NCBI GenBank assembly: GCA_028282885.1
Contig: JANQGX010000045.1
Coordinates: forward strand, 186,001-250,000
Origin: SAR324 cluster bacterium
Lineage (GTDB): Bacteria > SAR324 > XYD2-FULL-50-16
DNA length: 64,000 nucleotides
Direction of reading: 5' to 3'
The position numbers and the translations under genes are program-made. The notes under the pieces were generated by a model. The model was not told where the DNA came from. It did not search any database and saw nothing but the letters and a program-made list of their open reading frames with translations. Below, one piece after another: positions 26,491 through 34,719 of the stretch. The stretch's first letter is position 1. The number at the start of each line of letters is the position of its first letter.

Positions 26491-27807
26491 ATGCATCAGG
26501 ATATGAAAAAAACAATAAATGTTGGGGTATGTGGCTTGGGAACGGTTGGCGCGGGGACTGTCCAGCTTTTACAGAACAATATGGCTCTGATTCAACAACG
26601 AACCGGGGTGACGATTCGGGTAACCAGGGCTGCGACAATTGACGCTTATCAGCATCTGGATATTGATTTTAAGGATCTTGCGGTAACAGATTCTGTTGAT
26701 GATGTCCTCAATGATCCGGATATCGATGTGATTGTTGAATTGATAGGTGGTGACGGGCTGGCAAAGAAAATAATTCTGGAAGCTTTTGATAAAGGAAAGT
26801 CAGTCGTCACGGCAAACAAGGCATTAATCGCCAAGCATTCCCAGGAGATTTTCAGGTCCGCTTTCGAATCATCGGGAATGTTCGGTTTTGAAGCGAGTGT
26901 GGGTGGAGGAATTCCGATAATCAGGAGTATTAGAGACGGTTTCTCCGGCGATCGTATAGAAAGTATCTCCGGTATCATGAATGGTACGGCGAACTATATC
27001 CTCTCTTCGATGAGTAACGATGGTACTGAATTCAACGATGCCCTTAAAATGGCCCAGGAGAAGGGATATGCTGAAGCTGATCCCACCTTCGATATCGAGG
27101 GAATCGACACGGCACATAAGGTTGTTATCTTAATGGAGCTGGCCTTTAACGCCTTTTTTGATTTTGACCAGCTTTATACCGAGGGAATTACAAAAATCGA
27201 ACCGGCGGATATTCAATTGGCCCGGCAGTTTGGATATGCCATTAAACTTATCGGACAGGCTCATAACTCAGAAAAAGGGATTGAGGGCAGGGTACACCCG
27301 GCCCTGGTTAGTCTCAATAACATGCTTGCATCGGTCCAGGGTGCTTTTAATGCAATCTCCGTTACCGGGAATTTTGTGGGTAATACACTGAGCTATGGTG
27401 CCGGAGCCGGTTCCCACCCGACGGCATCTGCTGTGGCAGGCGATATCATCGAAATCAGCAGGCGCCTGACCAATCTGGGCGGTGAAGCAACTCCCCCTCT
27501 TTCCGCATCATTTGATCGATTGGAAAAGGTAGATTTGATTCCGATGGAGGAGACTGAATCGCGTTTCTTCCTGAGATTCAACACGAAAAACCCGGATGAA
27601 GGGCTGGCTATTGTCGGTGAGGAGTTGAACCGGAAAGATATTAAAATAGGTGAACAACAGATTCTTGAGCCCGGACTCAACGGAGAAAAATCGGTAGCTA
27701 TTTTAATCCCTGCAGTTTCAGAGAGCAAAATGCAGACTGCCTTGAATCATTTGAATGGGTTGGATGCCCTCAGCGGATCCATAGGATACATCCGGATTTT
27801 TGAGTAA
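26491..27807 (+). CDS. hom: homoserine dehydrogenase
   Basis: NAD(P)H-dependent reduction of aspartate semialdehyde to homoserine, leading to threonine and methionine. N-terminal Rossmann motif GLGTVGAGTVQLL, then VTANKALIAKH, the catalytic-domain block GGGIPIIRSIRDG with SGIMNGTANYIL, GYAEADPTFDIEGIDTAHK; and a C-terminal ACT domain (about 350-438, RFFLRFNTKNPDEGLAIVGEEL) for allosteric threonine. 438 residues, normal for the monofunctional enzyme. The start is either ATG 26491 or ATG 26503. The upstream 110 bases hold a large hairpin. Confidence 0.95.
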   Translation: MHQDMKKTINVGVCGLGTVGAGTVQLLQNNMALIQQRTGVTIRVTRAATIDAYQHLDIDFKDLAVTDSVDDVLNDPDIDVIVELIGGDGLAKKIILEAFDKGKSVVTANKALIAKHSQEIFRSAFESSGMFGFEASVGGGIPIIRSIRDGFSGDRIESISGIMNGTANYILSSMSNDGTEFNDALKMAQEKGYAEADPTFDIEGIDTAHKVVILMELAFNAFFDFDQLYTEGITKIEPADIQLARQFGYAIKLIGQAHNSEKGIEGRVHPALVSLNNMLASVQGAFNAISVTGNFVGNTLSYGAGAGSHPTASAVAGDIIEISRRLTNLGGEATPPLSASFDRLEKVDLIPMEETESRFFLRFNTKNPDEGLAIVGEELNRKDIKIGEQQILEPGLNGEKSVAILIPAVSESKMQTALNHLNGLDALSGSIGYIRIFE

Positions 27808-28144
27808 GGCTAACACAGGATTCAACCTGTTTTGCAGAGCTGTATGAATATCTGGAGCAAGCCTTGTTTATACTCATTGACAGAAACTGATCATATCCTA
27901 AAAAATGAAAAATTACGCAGATTGGTATCCTTAAATCCATACCTGCCCTGCAAAGGAACGTCGCTTGTTTCCAGGATCAGCAGACGATTGATTTCCGCCC
28001 CACGAACGATATATAAAGGGCAGTCCTGAGGAGACTTGGCAGAGATCCGGTTTGTCAAGGTAGCTTACAGGGAGAGAAGAGAGCGTTCTTTAATTGAGCT
28101 GATGTCACATGAGCTGAATATGATAATCTGATGAGGATGGAGAT
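27808..28144. other. 337-base intergenic region between hom and the TPR gene
   Basis: Holds a weak hairpin terminator at 27815-27833. A 62-codon frame from an ATG at 27844 (stop at 28027-28029) has no ribosome-binding site and low-complexity content, so it is not called. A GGGCAG/CTGCCC pair (about 28017 and 27948) could fold a structured leader, but nothing recognisable is seen. Confidence 0.5.
27815..27833 (+). terminator. weak hairpin terminator after hom
   Basis: ACAGG (27815-27819), six-base loop, CCTGT (27826-27830), then TTT. Five-base stem with a short U-tract, eight bases past the hom stop. Confidence 0.42.
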
Positions 28145-28894
28145 TTGGCAACTTCAAAAAGAAAAAAAGACAATTCAAAGGCTAAACAGAAAAAGGAACT
28201 GGTACAGCAAGCGAATCCCGATGCAACTTCACAACCAGGAGAAGCGGAAGAACCTTTGAAGGCGGATCTTCTGGATGATTTTCTATTTCATGCAGCCAAT
28301 TATGTTTATGTCAGACGAAAGCTGTTCATTTCCCTGGCAGTAGCTGTTGTTGCTGCCATATGTGCGGTCTGGGGAACCTTCAGGTTCATTGAATACCGTG
28401 AAAACCAGCGAGATGAAAAGTTGTTTCGGGTGGAGCGGGTTATTTTTGACACAGTGTTGTCTAAAGATCAGAAATCGAAAAAAGCCCTACCTCTCTTACA
28501 GGAATTTCTTGATGAGTATTCAGGATCAGAACAGGCCGCTCTTGCATTGTTTTATCGTGCGGGTCTGTATTTCAACAAGAAGGAGTATTCAAAGGCGGAA
28601 CAGGACCTGAATGAGCTGCTTACACACCTGGAACCCGGTTCGGATCTCTTTTTCCTCGCCAGTCTGAATCTGGCTAATGTTTTAAGGGATCAGAACAAAG
28701 CAGAGGAAGCAATCGAGATTTTGCAGTCGGCAAAGGCGGATGCCCTGACCGACATTATCCTGATGGAGCAAGCTGAAATGCTTATCAGTGTTGATCAAAA
28801 AGACAAAGCCAAAGAACTTCTGCAGGTATTGATGAAGGATTACCCGGAAAGCTATTACGCAACGAAAGCGAAACAATTATTAGAGATTTTATAG
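28145..28894 (+). CDS. membrane-anchored TPR protein (YfgM-like)
   Basis: 249 residues; a basic Lys-rich start (about 30 residues, SKRKKDNSKAKQKKE), one membrane helix near 58-78, and a C-terminal series of tetratricopeptide-like helices (about 105-245). This is the layout of YfgM, a periplasmic SecYEG-associated chaperone helper. E. coli yfgM also lies near ispG, as here (rpoZ then ispG follow). The start is TTG at 28145 with GAGG eight bases upstream; no in-frame ATG exists in the first part. Role in outer-membrane protein handling is inferred. Confidence 0.68.
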   Translation: MATSKRKKDNSKAKQKKELVQQANPDATSQPGEAEEPLKADLLDDFLFHAANYVYVRRKLFISLAVAVVAAICAVWGTFRFIEYRENQRDEKLFRVERVIFDTVLSKDQKSKKALPLLQEFLDEYSGSEQAALALFYRAGLYFNKKEYSKAEQDLNELLTHLEPGSDLFFLASLNLANVLRDQNKAEEAIEILQSAKADALTDIILMEQAEMLISVDQKDKAKELLQVLMKDYPESYYATKAKQLLEIL

Positions 28895-28948
28895 TCCTGA
28901 ACAGGTCTGTATTAAATCGTTATCCTTTTACTTCCCAACGGAGGGTAA

Positions 28949-29212
28949 ATGGTTGAGTATTTGGAGTTTATTGAAGAATATAAAGACGTTACTGAGATAA
29001 GCCTGTTTGACAAGGTCAAAGTAATCGCTTCCAGAACCCGTGACTTGTATGAAGGCAAGACAAGCAAAGCGGTGTCTGAGCATGATCTTGAACGGCGGAA
29101 GCCGAGCACCGTAGCACATTATGAAGTAATTAAAGGTTATATCGAACCGAATATCCATGAAAAAGAAGAGAAATCCAGTGAGTTCATGGATGATATCGAT
29201 ATAGAAGAATAG
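28949..29212 (+). CDS. rpoZ: DNA-directed RNA polymerase omega subunit
   Basis: 87-residue protein with the omega pattern: SLFDKVKVIASRTRDLYEGK (canonically NRFELVxxAxxRARQL), then RKPSTVAHYEVIKGYI, the two helices that clamp the C-terminus of beta-prime. An acidic tail (DDIDIEE) follows. Ribosome-binding site GGAGG lies five bases before the ATG. Omega aids polymerase assembly and binds ppGpp in some groups. Small size and the two conserved motifs make this a reasonably safe call; the N-terminus is shortened compared with E. coli. Confidence 0.82.
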   Translation: MVEYLEFIEEYKDVTEISLFDKVKVIASRTRDLYEGKTSKAVSEHDLERRKPSTVAHYEVIKGYIEPNIHEKEEKSSEFMDDIDIEE

Positions 29213-29299
29213 ACCCTCAAATCCCGGGAACGGCCGTCTGATTTTTGGTGGTATCGCTCCCGCATCTTCCTGCCTTACCTGAAAGGCTGAAGCAGATCA

Positions 29300-31012
29300 A
29301 TGACGAGTCTGAACTACCCATTACAGTACCGGCGATTAAAGACGAGGGAAGTTACGATTGGTCATGTTAAAATCGGCGCGGATAATCCAATCTGTATCCA
29401 ATCCATGCTGACCTCTTCAACACAGAACATTCAATCCTGTCTGGATGAAATCAAATCGCTGGTTGCCGTTGATTGTCAGTTAATCCGTCTGACCATACCC
29501 AGCAGAAAAGACCTTGATGCGGCCTACAAGCTTAGGGAGGTTCTTCGTGAAGAAGGAATTGATGTACCTCTGGTGGCGGATATTCACTTTTCCCCTGTTC
29601 TGGCAGTGGATGCCTGTGAAGTTTTCGAAAAGATCAGGATCAATCCCGGCAATTTTTCGGATAAACCCAAACAGGCCAAGATTTCACAATCTAGTGATTC
29701 CTTTGAGGAAGGATATGAGCGGCTCAGGGAAGAGATCAAACCTTTGGTGAAAAACCTGAAATATTACAACAGGGCATTGCGAATTGGTGTTAATCAGGGA
29801 TCTCTTTCAACCCGGATGATGGAACAGTATGGAGACACACCGTTGGGTATGGTGAATTCGGCTTTGGAGATGGTGGAGTTGTTTGAAGAGCAAGGTGTTG
29901 ACCAGCTTGTGGTTTCCTTAAAGTCTTCGAATCCGGTTGTGGTACAGAAAGCGTACAGGCTGCTTGCTAAGACAATGCCGGAGGAGAATGCGGTTCCTTT
30001 GCACTTGGGGGTAACAGAAGCCGGGAATGAGCTGATGGGTAGAATCAAAAGCCTGGCAGGAATCGGGGTGCTTCTGATTGATGGAATTGGTGATACCATT
30101 CGGGTTTCTCTAACCGAGCCCAGTGCCAACGAAATTCAATTTGCCAGGGAGTTTCTTTCATCCATAGAGCTTTGCCGGATAGAGGAGGAGACAGCACCTG
30201 AAGCTCCCTGGCAAAGGCCACTGAATCACCAGCGTGTGGAAAACGGCCGGGCGGTTTTCAGCGAGTGCAATGTTGGCGGTGGAACTCCCTTGAAACTTGG
30301 GGGGCCAGCAGAGAATGACTATCCCGATGTGGATATTCCATTTCAGTTGGATTTCAGGGTCAGCGATGAAGGAAATCATTCACATCCGGTTGGCGAATCC
30401 AAACCGTTTCTGAAGCTAGCCGGAAATCTGGAGTCAGCTCATCAAAAGCAACCGGAGAATTGTTCTGCCCTTTTAATCGATTGTCAGACTTCACTTCACG
30501 CATTAAGAGGTTTCTATCATCAGTTTATGGGGCAGTGTTCGGTTCCCGTTGGACTGGAACTGCCACCTACATACGATTATTCAACGGATGTTCAACTTGC
30601 CGGAATCCTCTCCGAGGGTTTGCTTGATTTTGTTATTTTGCCAAATGGCATTGAATCCCTGACTTTGCAACGATTTCTCCTTCTGTTGCAGGCAACAAGA
30701 AGCAGAATCCTGGTTCCTGATTATATCATTTGCCCATCCTGCGGCAGAACTTTATACGATATTCAAAACACAGCCGCAAAGATCAAAGAGAAGACCAGTC
30801 ATCTCAAAGGTGTGAAAATCGGGATTATGGGATGTATTGTTAATGGCCCGGGAGAAATGGCGGATGCTGATTTCGGATATGTCGGAAGCGGCCCCGGCAA
30901 AATTGATCTTTATTTCGGCCAGAAAAGAGTCTGCAGGGGAGTAGATGAATCCGAGGCCGTGGATCGCTTGATTGCCTTGATGAAAGAAAAGGGATACTGG
31001 CAGGAAAGATAG
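29300..31012 (+). CDS. ispG: 4-hydroxy-3-methylbut-2-enyl diphosphate synthase IspG (long, three-domain form)
   Basis: Penultimate enzyme of the MEP isoprenoid pathway, reducing ME-cPP to HMBPP with a [4Fe-4S] cluster. N-terminal TIM barrel: TREVTIGHVKIGADNPICIQSM and VADIHFSP. The C-terminal domain carries CPSCGRT near residue 478 and GCIVNGPGE near 512, three cysteines and a glutamate that bind the cluster. At 570 residues it is 170-200 longer than the E. coli enzyme; the excess lies between the barrel and the cluster domain (about residues 290-440), matching the A* insertion seen in plants, Chlamydia and Bacteroidetes. An IspG-type reductive step implies ferredoxin or flavodoxin supply. 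Confidence 0.95.
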   Translation: MTSLNYPLQYRRLKTREVTIGHVKIGADNPICIQSMLTSSTQNIQSCLDEIKSLVAVDCQLIRLTIPSRKDLDAAYKLREVLREEGIDVPLVADIHFSPVLAVDACEVFEKIRINPGNFSDKPKQAKISQSSDSFEEGYERLREEIKPLVKNLKYYNRALRIGVNQGSLSTRMMEQYGDTPLGMVNSALEMVELFEEQGVDQLVVSLKSSNPVVVQKAYRLLAKTMPEENAVPLHLGVTEAGNELMGRIKSLAGIGVLLIDGIGDTIRVSLTEPSANEIQFAREFLSSIELCRIEEETAPEAPWQRPLNHQRVENGRAVFSECNVGGGTPLKLGGPAENDYPDVDIPFQLDFRVSDEGNHSHPVGESKPFLKLAGNLESAHQKQPENCSALLIDCQTSLHALRGFYHQFMGQCSVPVGLELPPTYDYSTDVQLAGILSEGLLDFVILPNGIESLTLQRFLLLLQATRSRILVPDYIICPSCGRTLYDIQNTAAKIKEKTSHLKGVKIGIMGCIVNGPGEMADADFGYVGSGPGKIDLYFGQKRVCRGVDESEAVDRLIALMKEKGYWQER

Positions 31013-31016
31013 GCCG

Positions 31017-31043
31017 GCAGCCTCGATTGATCAGCGAGGCTGC
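31017..31043. terminator. bidirectional hairpin between ispG and lipoprotein gene
   Basis: GCAGCCTCG (31017-31025) and CGAGGCTGC (31035-31043), nine perfect pairs, nine-base loop, between convergent genes. There is no strong U-tract on either side, so it may act more as an mRNA 3' barrier than as a classical terminator. Confidence 0.55.
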
Positions 31044-31056
31044 AACAATTAACCGG

Positions 31057-32289
31057 TTATCTTAAGTATGATTTCAAAATCTCCTTCAAGTTTCGAATGG
31101 CTAACAACGCCTCGCTCCCGCTAACAGAGGCCATCGGTTCGAAATCCCCCGTTACCTTGTTATTTACAGTCATTAATCCCCTGTTGACAACGGTTCTGGT
31201 GGCGTTGTAGTACCAGATGTTCTGGTTGACATCGGGAAAGGGAGACGCTTCCCCAACGTACCGAGTTGCCAGTGACGGATCCTTGGTCACCTTGATAAGA
31301 AGGTCCTGCAGCAGTTGGGCAAATTCTGCACGTTTGTATTCCTGATCCGGATAGAACTTATGCGCAGGATCCGGTCCCAGCCCCTTGACTCCAAGCTTGA
31401 TAACTTCCTTAATGGATGCCTCAAGTGGGTGACCTGTAATGTCAACAGCATCCGGGTATTTTTGCAGCGGATCGAGGCTCATTTTTTTCTGGGCATTGGG
31501 AACAACATAGCCGCTCTTCTTGGTTTGGCCGCTCTGTTTATAGATGCGATCAAGTCTCAGTTCGGCAACAAACAAAGCGGCAACATCTGCCCGTGTGATT
31601 TTTTCCACATAAGCAACATCTGCTCCGAACTGGCTTCCCGGAACCGCCCTGCGAATGTCCTGAATTCTTTTCAGTTCCTTGTTTGCCTGGTCTTCATATT
31701 GAGCGCCAAGCGCAAGTACTTTTTCCAGCAATTCTGTAGCTTTGTTATAGCTGAGCTTGCGGGCGGCGGCCAGACCCATGAAATAATAAGGTGCCGGATT
31801 ATCGGCATCCAGATCCACGGCATCCTCAAAGTGTTCCTCAGCGTTTTCATACCAGTCGTCTTTTGGGAGCTGCAATACAAAATAGATCCGGATGGCAAAA
31901 CTATGGATTCTAGCCCTCTCTTTATCGTTGTCGGCGGCTTTCAGGGCTTTCTTGATCTGGTCTTCAGCCTGCTCAAACGTGCTGGTTCTTGTAGCTTTGG
32001 AAACACCGGGTCTTGAAGCTTCATAAGCCGATGCGACAGCAAGTCCGCTTAAGGCATTTGCATGATCTGATTTCAGGCTTAAGGCTTTTCTGTATGAAGC
32101 CCTGGCGTCTTCATAACGTTGGTTCAGCAGGGCGTCATCCCCCCGCTGCACATGAAATTCCGGGGTGTCCATTGATCCGCTTCTCTCTCTGGAAGAGGCG
32201 GCCTGCTGGCTACAGCTTGACATAAGCAGAAGGCTCATAACCATTGCCAACGAAGTAAACCATAATTTTGTAATATACTTTTGCTTCAT
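31057..32289 (-). CDS. lipoprotein with TPR and SLH-like domains
   Basis: 410 residues; signal peptide with lipobox LMSSC (Cys26). Residues about 44-230 are tetratricopeptide repeats (FHVQRGDDALLNQRYEDARA and following), suited to protein-protein scaffolding. The C-terminal half has two to three S-layer-homology-like repeats (for example PDQEYKRAEFAQLLQDLL and FPDVNQNIWYYNATRTVVNRGLM), which in other bacteria bind secondary cell-wall polysaccharide or peptidoglycan. It is probably on the periplasmic side of the outer membrane. Specific function unknown. Confidence 0.7.
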   Translation of the reverse strand: MKQKYITKLWFTSLAMVMSLLLMSSCSQQAASSRERSGSMDTPEFHVQRGDDALLNQRYEDARASYRKALSLKSDHANALSGLAVASAYEASRPGVSKATRTSTFEQAEDQIKKALKAADNDKERARIHSFAIRIYFVLQLPKDDWYENAEEHFEDAVDLDADNPAPYYFMGLAAARKLSYNKATELLEKVLALGAQYEDQANKELKRIQDIRRAVPGSQFGADVAYVEKITRADVAALFVAELRLDRIYKQSGQTKKSGYVVPNAQKKMSLDPLQKYPDAVDITGHPLEASIKEVIKLGVKGLGPDPAHKFYPDQEYKRAEFAQLLQDLLIKVTKDPSLATRYVGEASPFPDVNQNIWYYNATRTVVNRGLMTVNNKVTGDFEPMASVSGSEALLAIRNLKEILKSYLR

Positions 32290-32404
32290 CTGTTTGCTCC
32301 ATTGCTAATTGTTGAACAGATTGTCAACGGTGTGTTGTGGTTTTAATTCAACGAGGTAATCCGATAGTAGGATTGTACCCGTTGATATCAATCCAATCTG
32401 TTAA

Positions 32405-33313
32405 TCAGATAACGATCATCACTCGCGCTTCTCTCAAAAAAGACTGGGTGGCATCCAGTTTCATTAACAATTCAGCGTCTTCATCAGAGATAACCAGATC
32501 AGATGATTGACTTCCCTGGTTCGGTCTTCCCTTTATGAGTAAGGGATTTCCTTTAACCCGCTCGTTATCTTTTGCTTTGTCCAGGTCATTCACATAGCCC
32601 ACGATACCATATTTCAATACAAAATCCCGTTCAACCGCCATCGATCCATAGACTTCCTTTCCTTCGGCAGTGTAAATCTTCGGGGACATGGCGGGAGTTA
32701 TCCCGGAACCCCTGGCATCGATAATGACTCCTGTATAAACGGTATCCGCACTACCTCCGTATTGAGATCCCTCTTTTTTCTCAACTTTCTTTTTTTCGGG
32801 TCTCTGGAACATGTCGTTTCCCTGCATGTCGAACTGACGGTTATCGATCAGGATGGAGACGATGTCTCGCATATACATTTTCATGGTGACCCAGACTGAT
32901 CCGTCATTCATCATTTTTGGTCTTCCGACTTCCTGAACATGCTTGATTTTGCCACTGATCTGGGTTTTGATGGTATCGTCTTCCAACATCCCTGCTTTTA
33001 CGGTACTTGTTGAGGTGATGTTAATCCCTTCGACCATTTGCAGGAGATTCTTCTGGGCAACAATTATTGCCGCCTGATGCGCGGAATAGGTTTTCTGTGC
33101 TTTGGTGGTAAACGCAGGATTGGGAACTCCCATACCGGTTGCGTAGATAACGCCATTCTCCCAATCAATACAACCATTGGTTTCCATGACAGTACAATCA
33201 TTCTTCGCCACATCAGGCATGCAGGAAGCGCCTGAGCACATTGTTTCGGCATAAACGAAGCCGGTAGTGAGCAGATAAAAGAAAAAAACCGTGATGATAT
33301 GTTTCATTTTCAA
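32405..33313 (-). CDS. exported LPP20-like protein
   Basis: 302 residues with a signal peptide (hydrophobic segment 5-20, cleavage after VYA). Residues about 52-165 (YATGMGVPNPAFTTKAQKTYSAHQAA... VAQKNLLQM) match the LPP20 family pattern: aromatic-rich start, an alanine-rich helix and a beta sheet ending VWVTMKMYM. LPP20 members include the flagellar basal-body lipoprotein FlgP. There is no lipobox, so it is soluble or bound by partners. Four cysteines near the mature N-terminus may form disulfides. Lies divergent from the small frames upstream of fliN, but a link to the flagellum is not established. Confidence 0.55.
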   Translation of the reverse strand: MKMKHIITVFFFYLLTTGFVYAETMCSGASCMPDVAKNDCTVMETNGCIDWENGVIYATGMGVPNPAFTTKAQKTYSAHQAAIIVAQKNLLQMVEGINITSTSTVKAGMLEDDTIKTQISGKIKHVQEVGRPKMMNDGSVWVTMKMYMRDIVSILIDNRQFDMQGNDMFQRPEKKKVEKKEGSQYGGSADTVYTGVIIDARGSGITPAMSPKIYTAEGKEVYGSMAVERDFVLKYGIVGYVNDLDKAKDNERVKGNPLLIKGRPNQGSQSSDLVISDEDAELLMKLDATQSFLREARVMIVI

Positions 33314-33360
33314 AGCCTCTTCATAGGGTTACGGATTTGATAGATTGCCTCAGGACAATA

Positions 33361-33459
33361 ATGGCTATTCAATATCCAGAAACCTGGAAACTGTTTTTGA
33401 AGTTTCTCTATAAAATCGGAATTCAAACTATTCCTATAGCTTTTTTTATTCAATATTAG
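33361..33459 (+). CDS. possible 32-residue hydrophobic peptide
   Basis: ATG at 33361 is preceded by AGGA with a five-base spacer, an almost ideal ribosome-binding site. The peptide is mildly basic then hydrophobic (LFLKFLYKIGIQTIP, ending AFFIQY), so it could insert in a membrane. No homologue is recognised. It starts 48 bases from the divergent LPP20-like gene and could be a spurious frame in AT-rich DNA. Confidence 0.22.
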   Translation: MAIQYPETWKLFLKFLYKIGIQTIPIAFFIQY

Positions 33460-33536
33460 TGCAAATTGAAAGCATAGAATAAAAATAATTGAAAAAGAGA
33501 AGACAATAAACCGAAATCAAACCAAAGGAATCCTTC

Positions 33537-33764
33537 TTGCTTTTCCATAACCAGGTCGAATTTTGTCGATTCGCCAATCCATTGTCAGGCGAGGTGATTA
33601 CTGCTAAACTGACAGTAGCAAATACTCGACAGGTACTGGAATTTGTTTATGACGACACTTTTTTAAAACCTGTTGAATGCGGATTGCCGAATCAGGCTGT
33701 TCAACCAATTGATCAGCTTATATTTTCAATAATTATCCAGGACCAGGGAATATCCACTAGGTAG
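33537..33764 (+). CDS. possible small hypothetical protein upstream of fliN
   Basis: 75 codons from a TTG with GGAA seven bases upstream, ending five bases before the fliN ATG. Codon use is like that of real genes, and the content is balanced (NPLSGEVITAKLTVANTRQ, then FVYDDTFLKPVECGLPNQ). No known domain. The spacing suggests translational coupling with fliN if it is real. An ATG is absent, which lowers confidence. Confidence 0.3.
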   Translation: MLFHNQVEFCRFANPLSGEVITAKLTVANTRQVLEFVYDDTFLKPVECGLPNQAVQPIDQLIFSIIIQDQGISTR

Positions 33765-33769
33765 AGAAC

Positions 33770-34147
33770 ATGGCAGCAAACGAAGAATACGATCTCGATG
33801 AGGAACTTTTTGGAACCGGAGCCAGCAAAAAAGACCCAAGAAAAGCTGCAATCGGTGACGATGAGGATGAAGAGATCCCGCACGGTGAAGTGGATTATCT
33901 TCATGATGTCCCATTGAGTATGCATGCGCAGATTGGATCTGTTCAAAAAACCATGCGCGAGGTTTTGACATTAAAAGCCGGATCAGTGATAGAATTCGAC
34001 AAAGTTGTCGGGGAACCAATGGATGTGCTGATTGGCGGCAGACTGATGTGCCGGGGTGAAATTGTTGTAGTAAATGAAAGGTACGGCATTAGAATTAGTG
34101 AAGTCATCCGTGCCGAAGACAGCCAGAAGGAAATGGAAAGCATTTAA
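33770..34147 (+). CDS. fliN: flagellar motor switch protein FliN
   Basis: 125 residues: an acidic N-terminal 45 residues (DEEIPHGEVDYLHDV), then a C-terminal SpoA/FliN domain with VPLSMHAQIGSVQKTMREVL, the consensus FliN (VxVxVxLGxTxxxxxxLLxLxxGxVIELD), and GEPMDVLIGGRLMCRGEIVVVNERYGIRI, which is the diagnostic core. It forms the C-ring base that takes the CheY-P signal. Here it is a solo gene, no fliM or fliO beside it, so flagellar genes are scattered in this genome. Confidence 0.93.
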   Translation: MAANEEYDLDEELFGTGASKKDPRKAAIGDDEDEEIPHGEVDYLHDVPLSMHAQIGSVQKTMREVLTLKAGSVIEFDKVVGEPMDVLIGGRLMCRGEIVVVNERYGIRISEVIRAEDSQKEMESI

Positions 34148-34174
34148 ACCCCCAAACTTAACTTTGCCATAGAT

Positions 34175-34711
34175 ATGGACAACAACAATCGTCTGGTTTG
34201 GATGGATCTTGAAATGACGGGATTAAATCCTGCCAGGGATCGAATTCTTGAAATCGCTACTATCATAACCGATACTGATCTTAACCTGGTCGAAATGGGT
34301 CCCGAGTTGGTGATCTATCAATCCGATGAAGTGTTGGCCGGGATGAATGAATGGTGCGTCGAGCATCATAGCGATTCGGGGCTGGTCGATAAGGTTAAGC
34401 AGTCGTCTATCTCAGAAGCTGAGGCCGAGGCCGAGACTCTCGACTTCTTGAAGCAACATCTGGATCCTGAAAGTGCCCCTCTATGTGGAAACAGTATTCA
34501 TCAGGATAGAAATTTCCTCGCCAGGTACATGACCCGACTCAACAAATTTCTGCACTATCGCAATATCGATGTTAGCAGTCTTAAAGAACTGACCTATCGT
34601 TGGTATCCAGACCTTCCTAAATTTATCAAAAAAGGCATGCATACCGCTCTGGAAGATATTCTGGAGTCAGTTGAGGAGCTGAAATACTATCGAAAGTATA
34701 TCTTCAAATAA
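34175..34711 (+). CDS. orn: oligoribonuclease
   Basis: 3'-5' exonuclease that degrades di- to pentaribonucleotides, including pGpG, the final product of c-di-GMP turnover. 178 residues with the DEDDh signature: WMDLEMTGL (Asp11, Glu13), GNSIHQDRNFLARYM, and HTALEDILESVEELKYYRKY at the C-terminus. Orn is typical of Proteobacteria and Actinobacteria. The gene is 27 bases after fliN, and the window also contains a PilZ receptor, so nucleotide second-messenger turnover is represented, but the link may be chance. Confidence 0.96.
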   Translation: MDNNNRLVWMDLEMTGLNPARDRILEIATIITDTDLNLVEMGPELVIYQSDEVLAGMNEWCVEHHSDSGLVDKVKQSSISEAEAEAETLDFLKQHLDPESAPLCGNSIHQDRNFLARYMTRLNKFLHYRNIDVSSLKELTYRWYPDLPKFIKKGMHTALEDILESVEELKYYRKYIFK

Positions 34712-34719
34712 GCATCAGT

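Larger units (their letters stand above)
33314..33769. other. 456-base region between LPP20-like gene and fliN
   Basis: AT-rich, divergent region. No conserved gene is recognisable. It holds two short frames: a 32-codon one at 33361-33459 with a good ribosome-binding site and a 75-codon one at 33537-33764 ending five bases before fliN; both are listed separately with low confidence. Confidence 0.5.

Noticed and set aside
27832..28029. 66-codon frame after hom
   Set aside because: No ribosome-binding site, TTG start, composition not protein-like.
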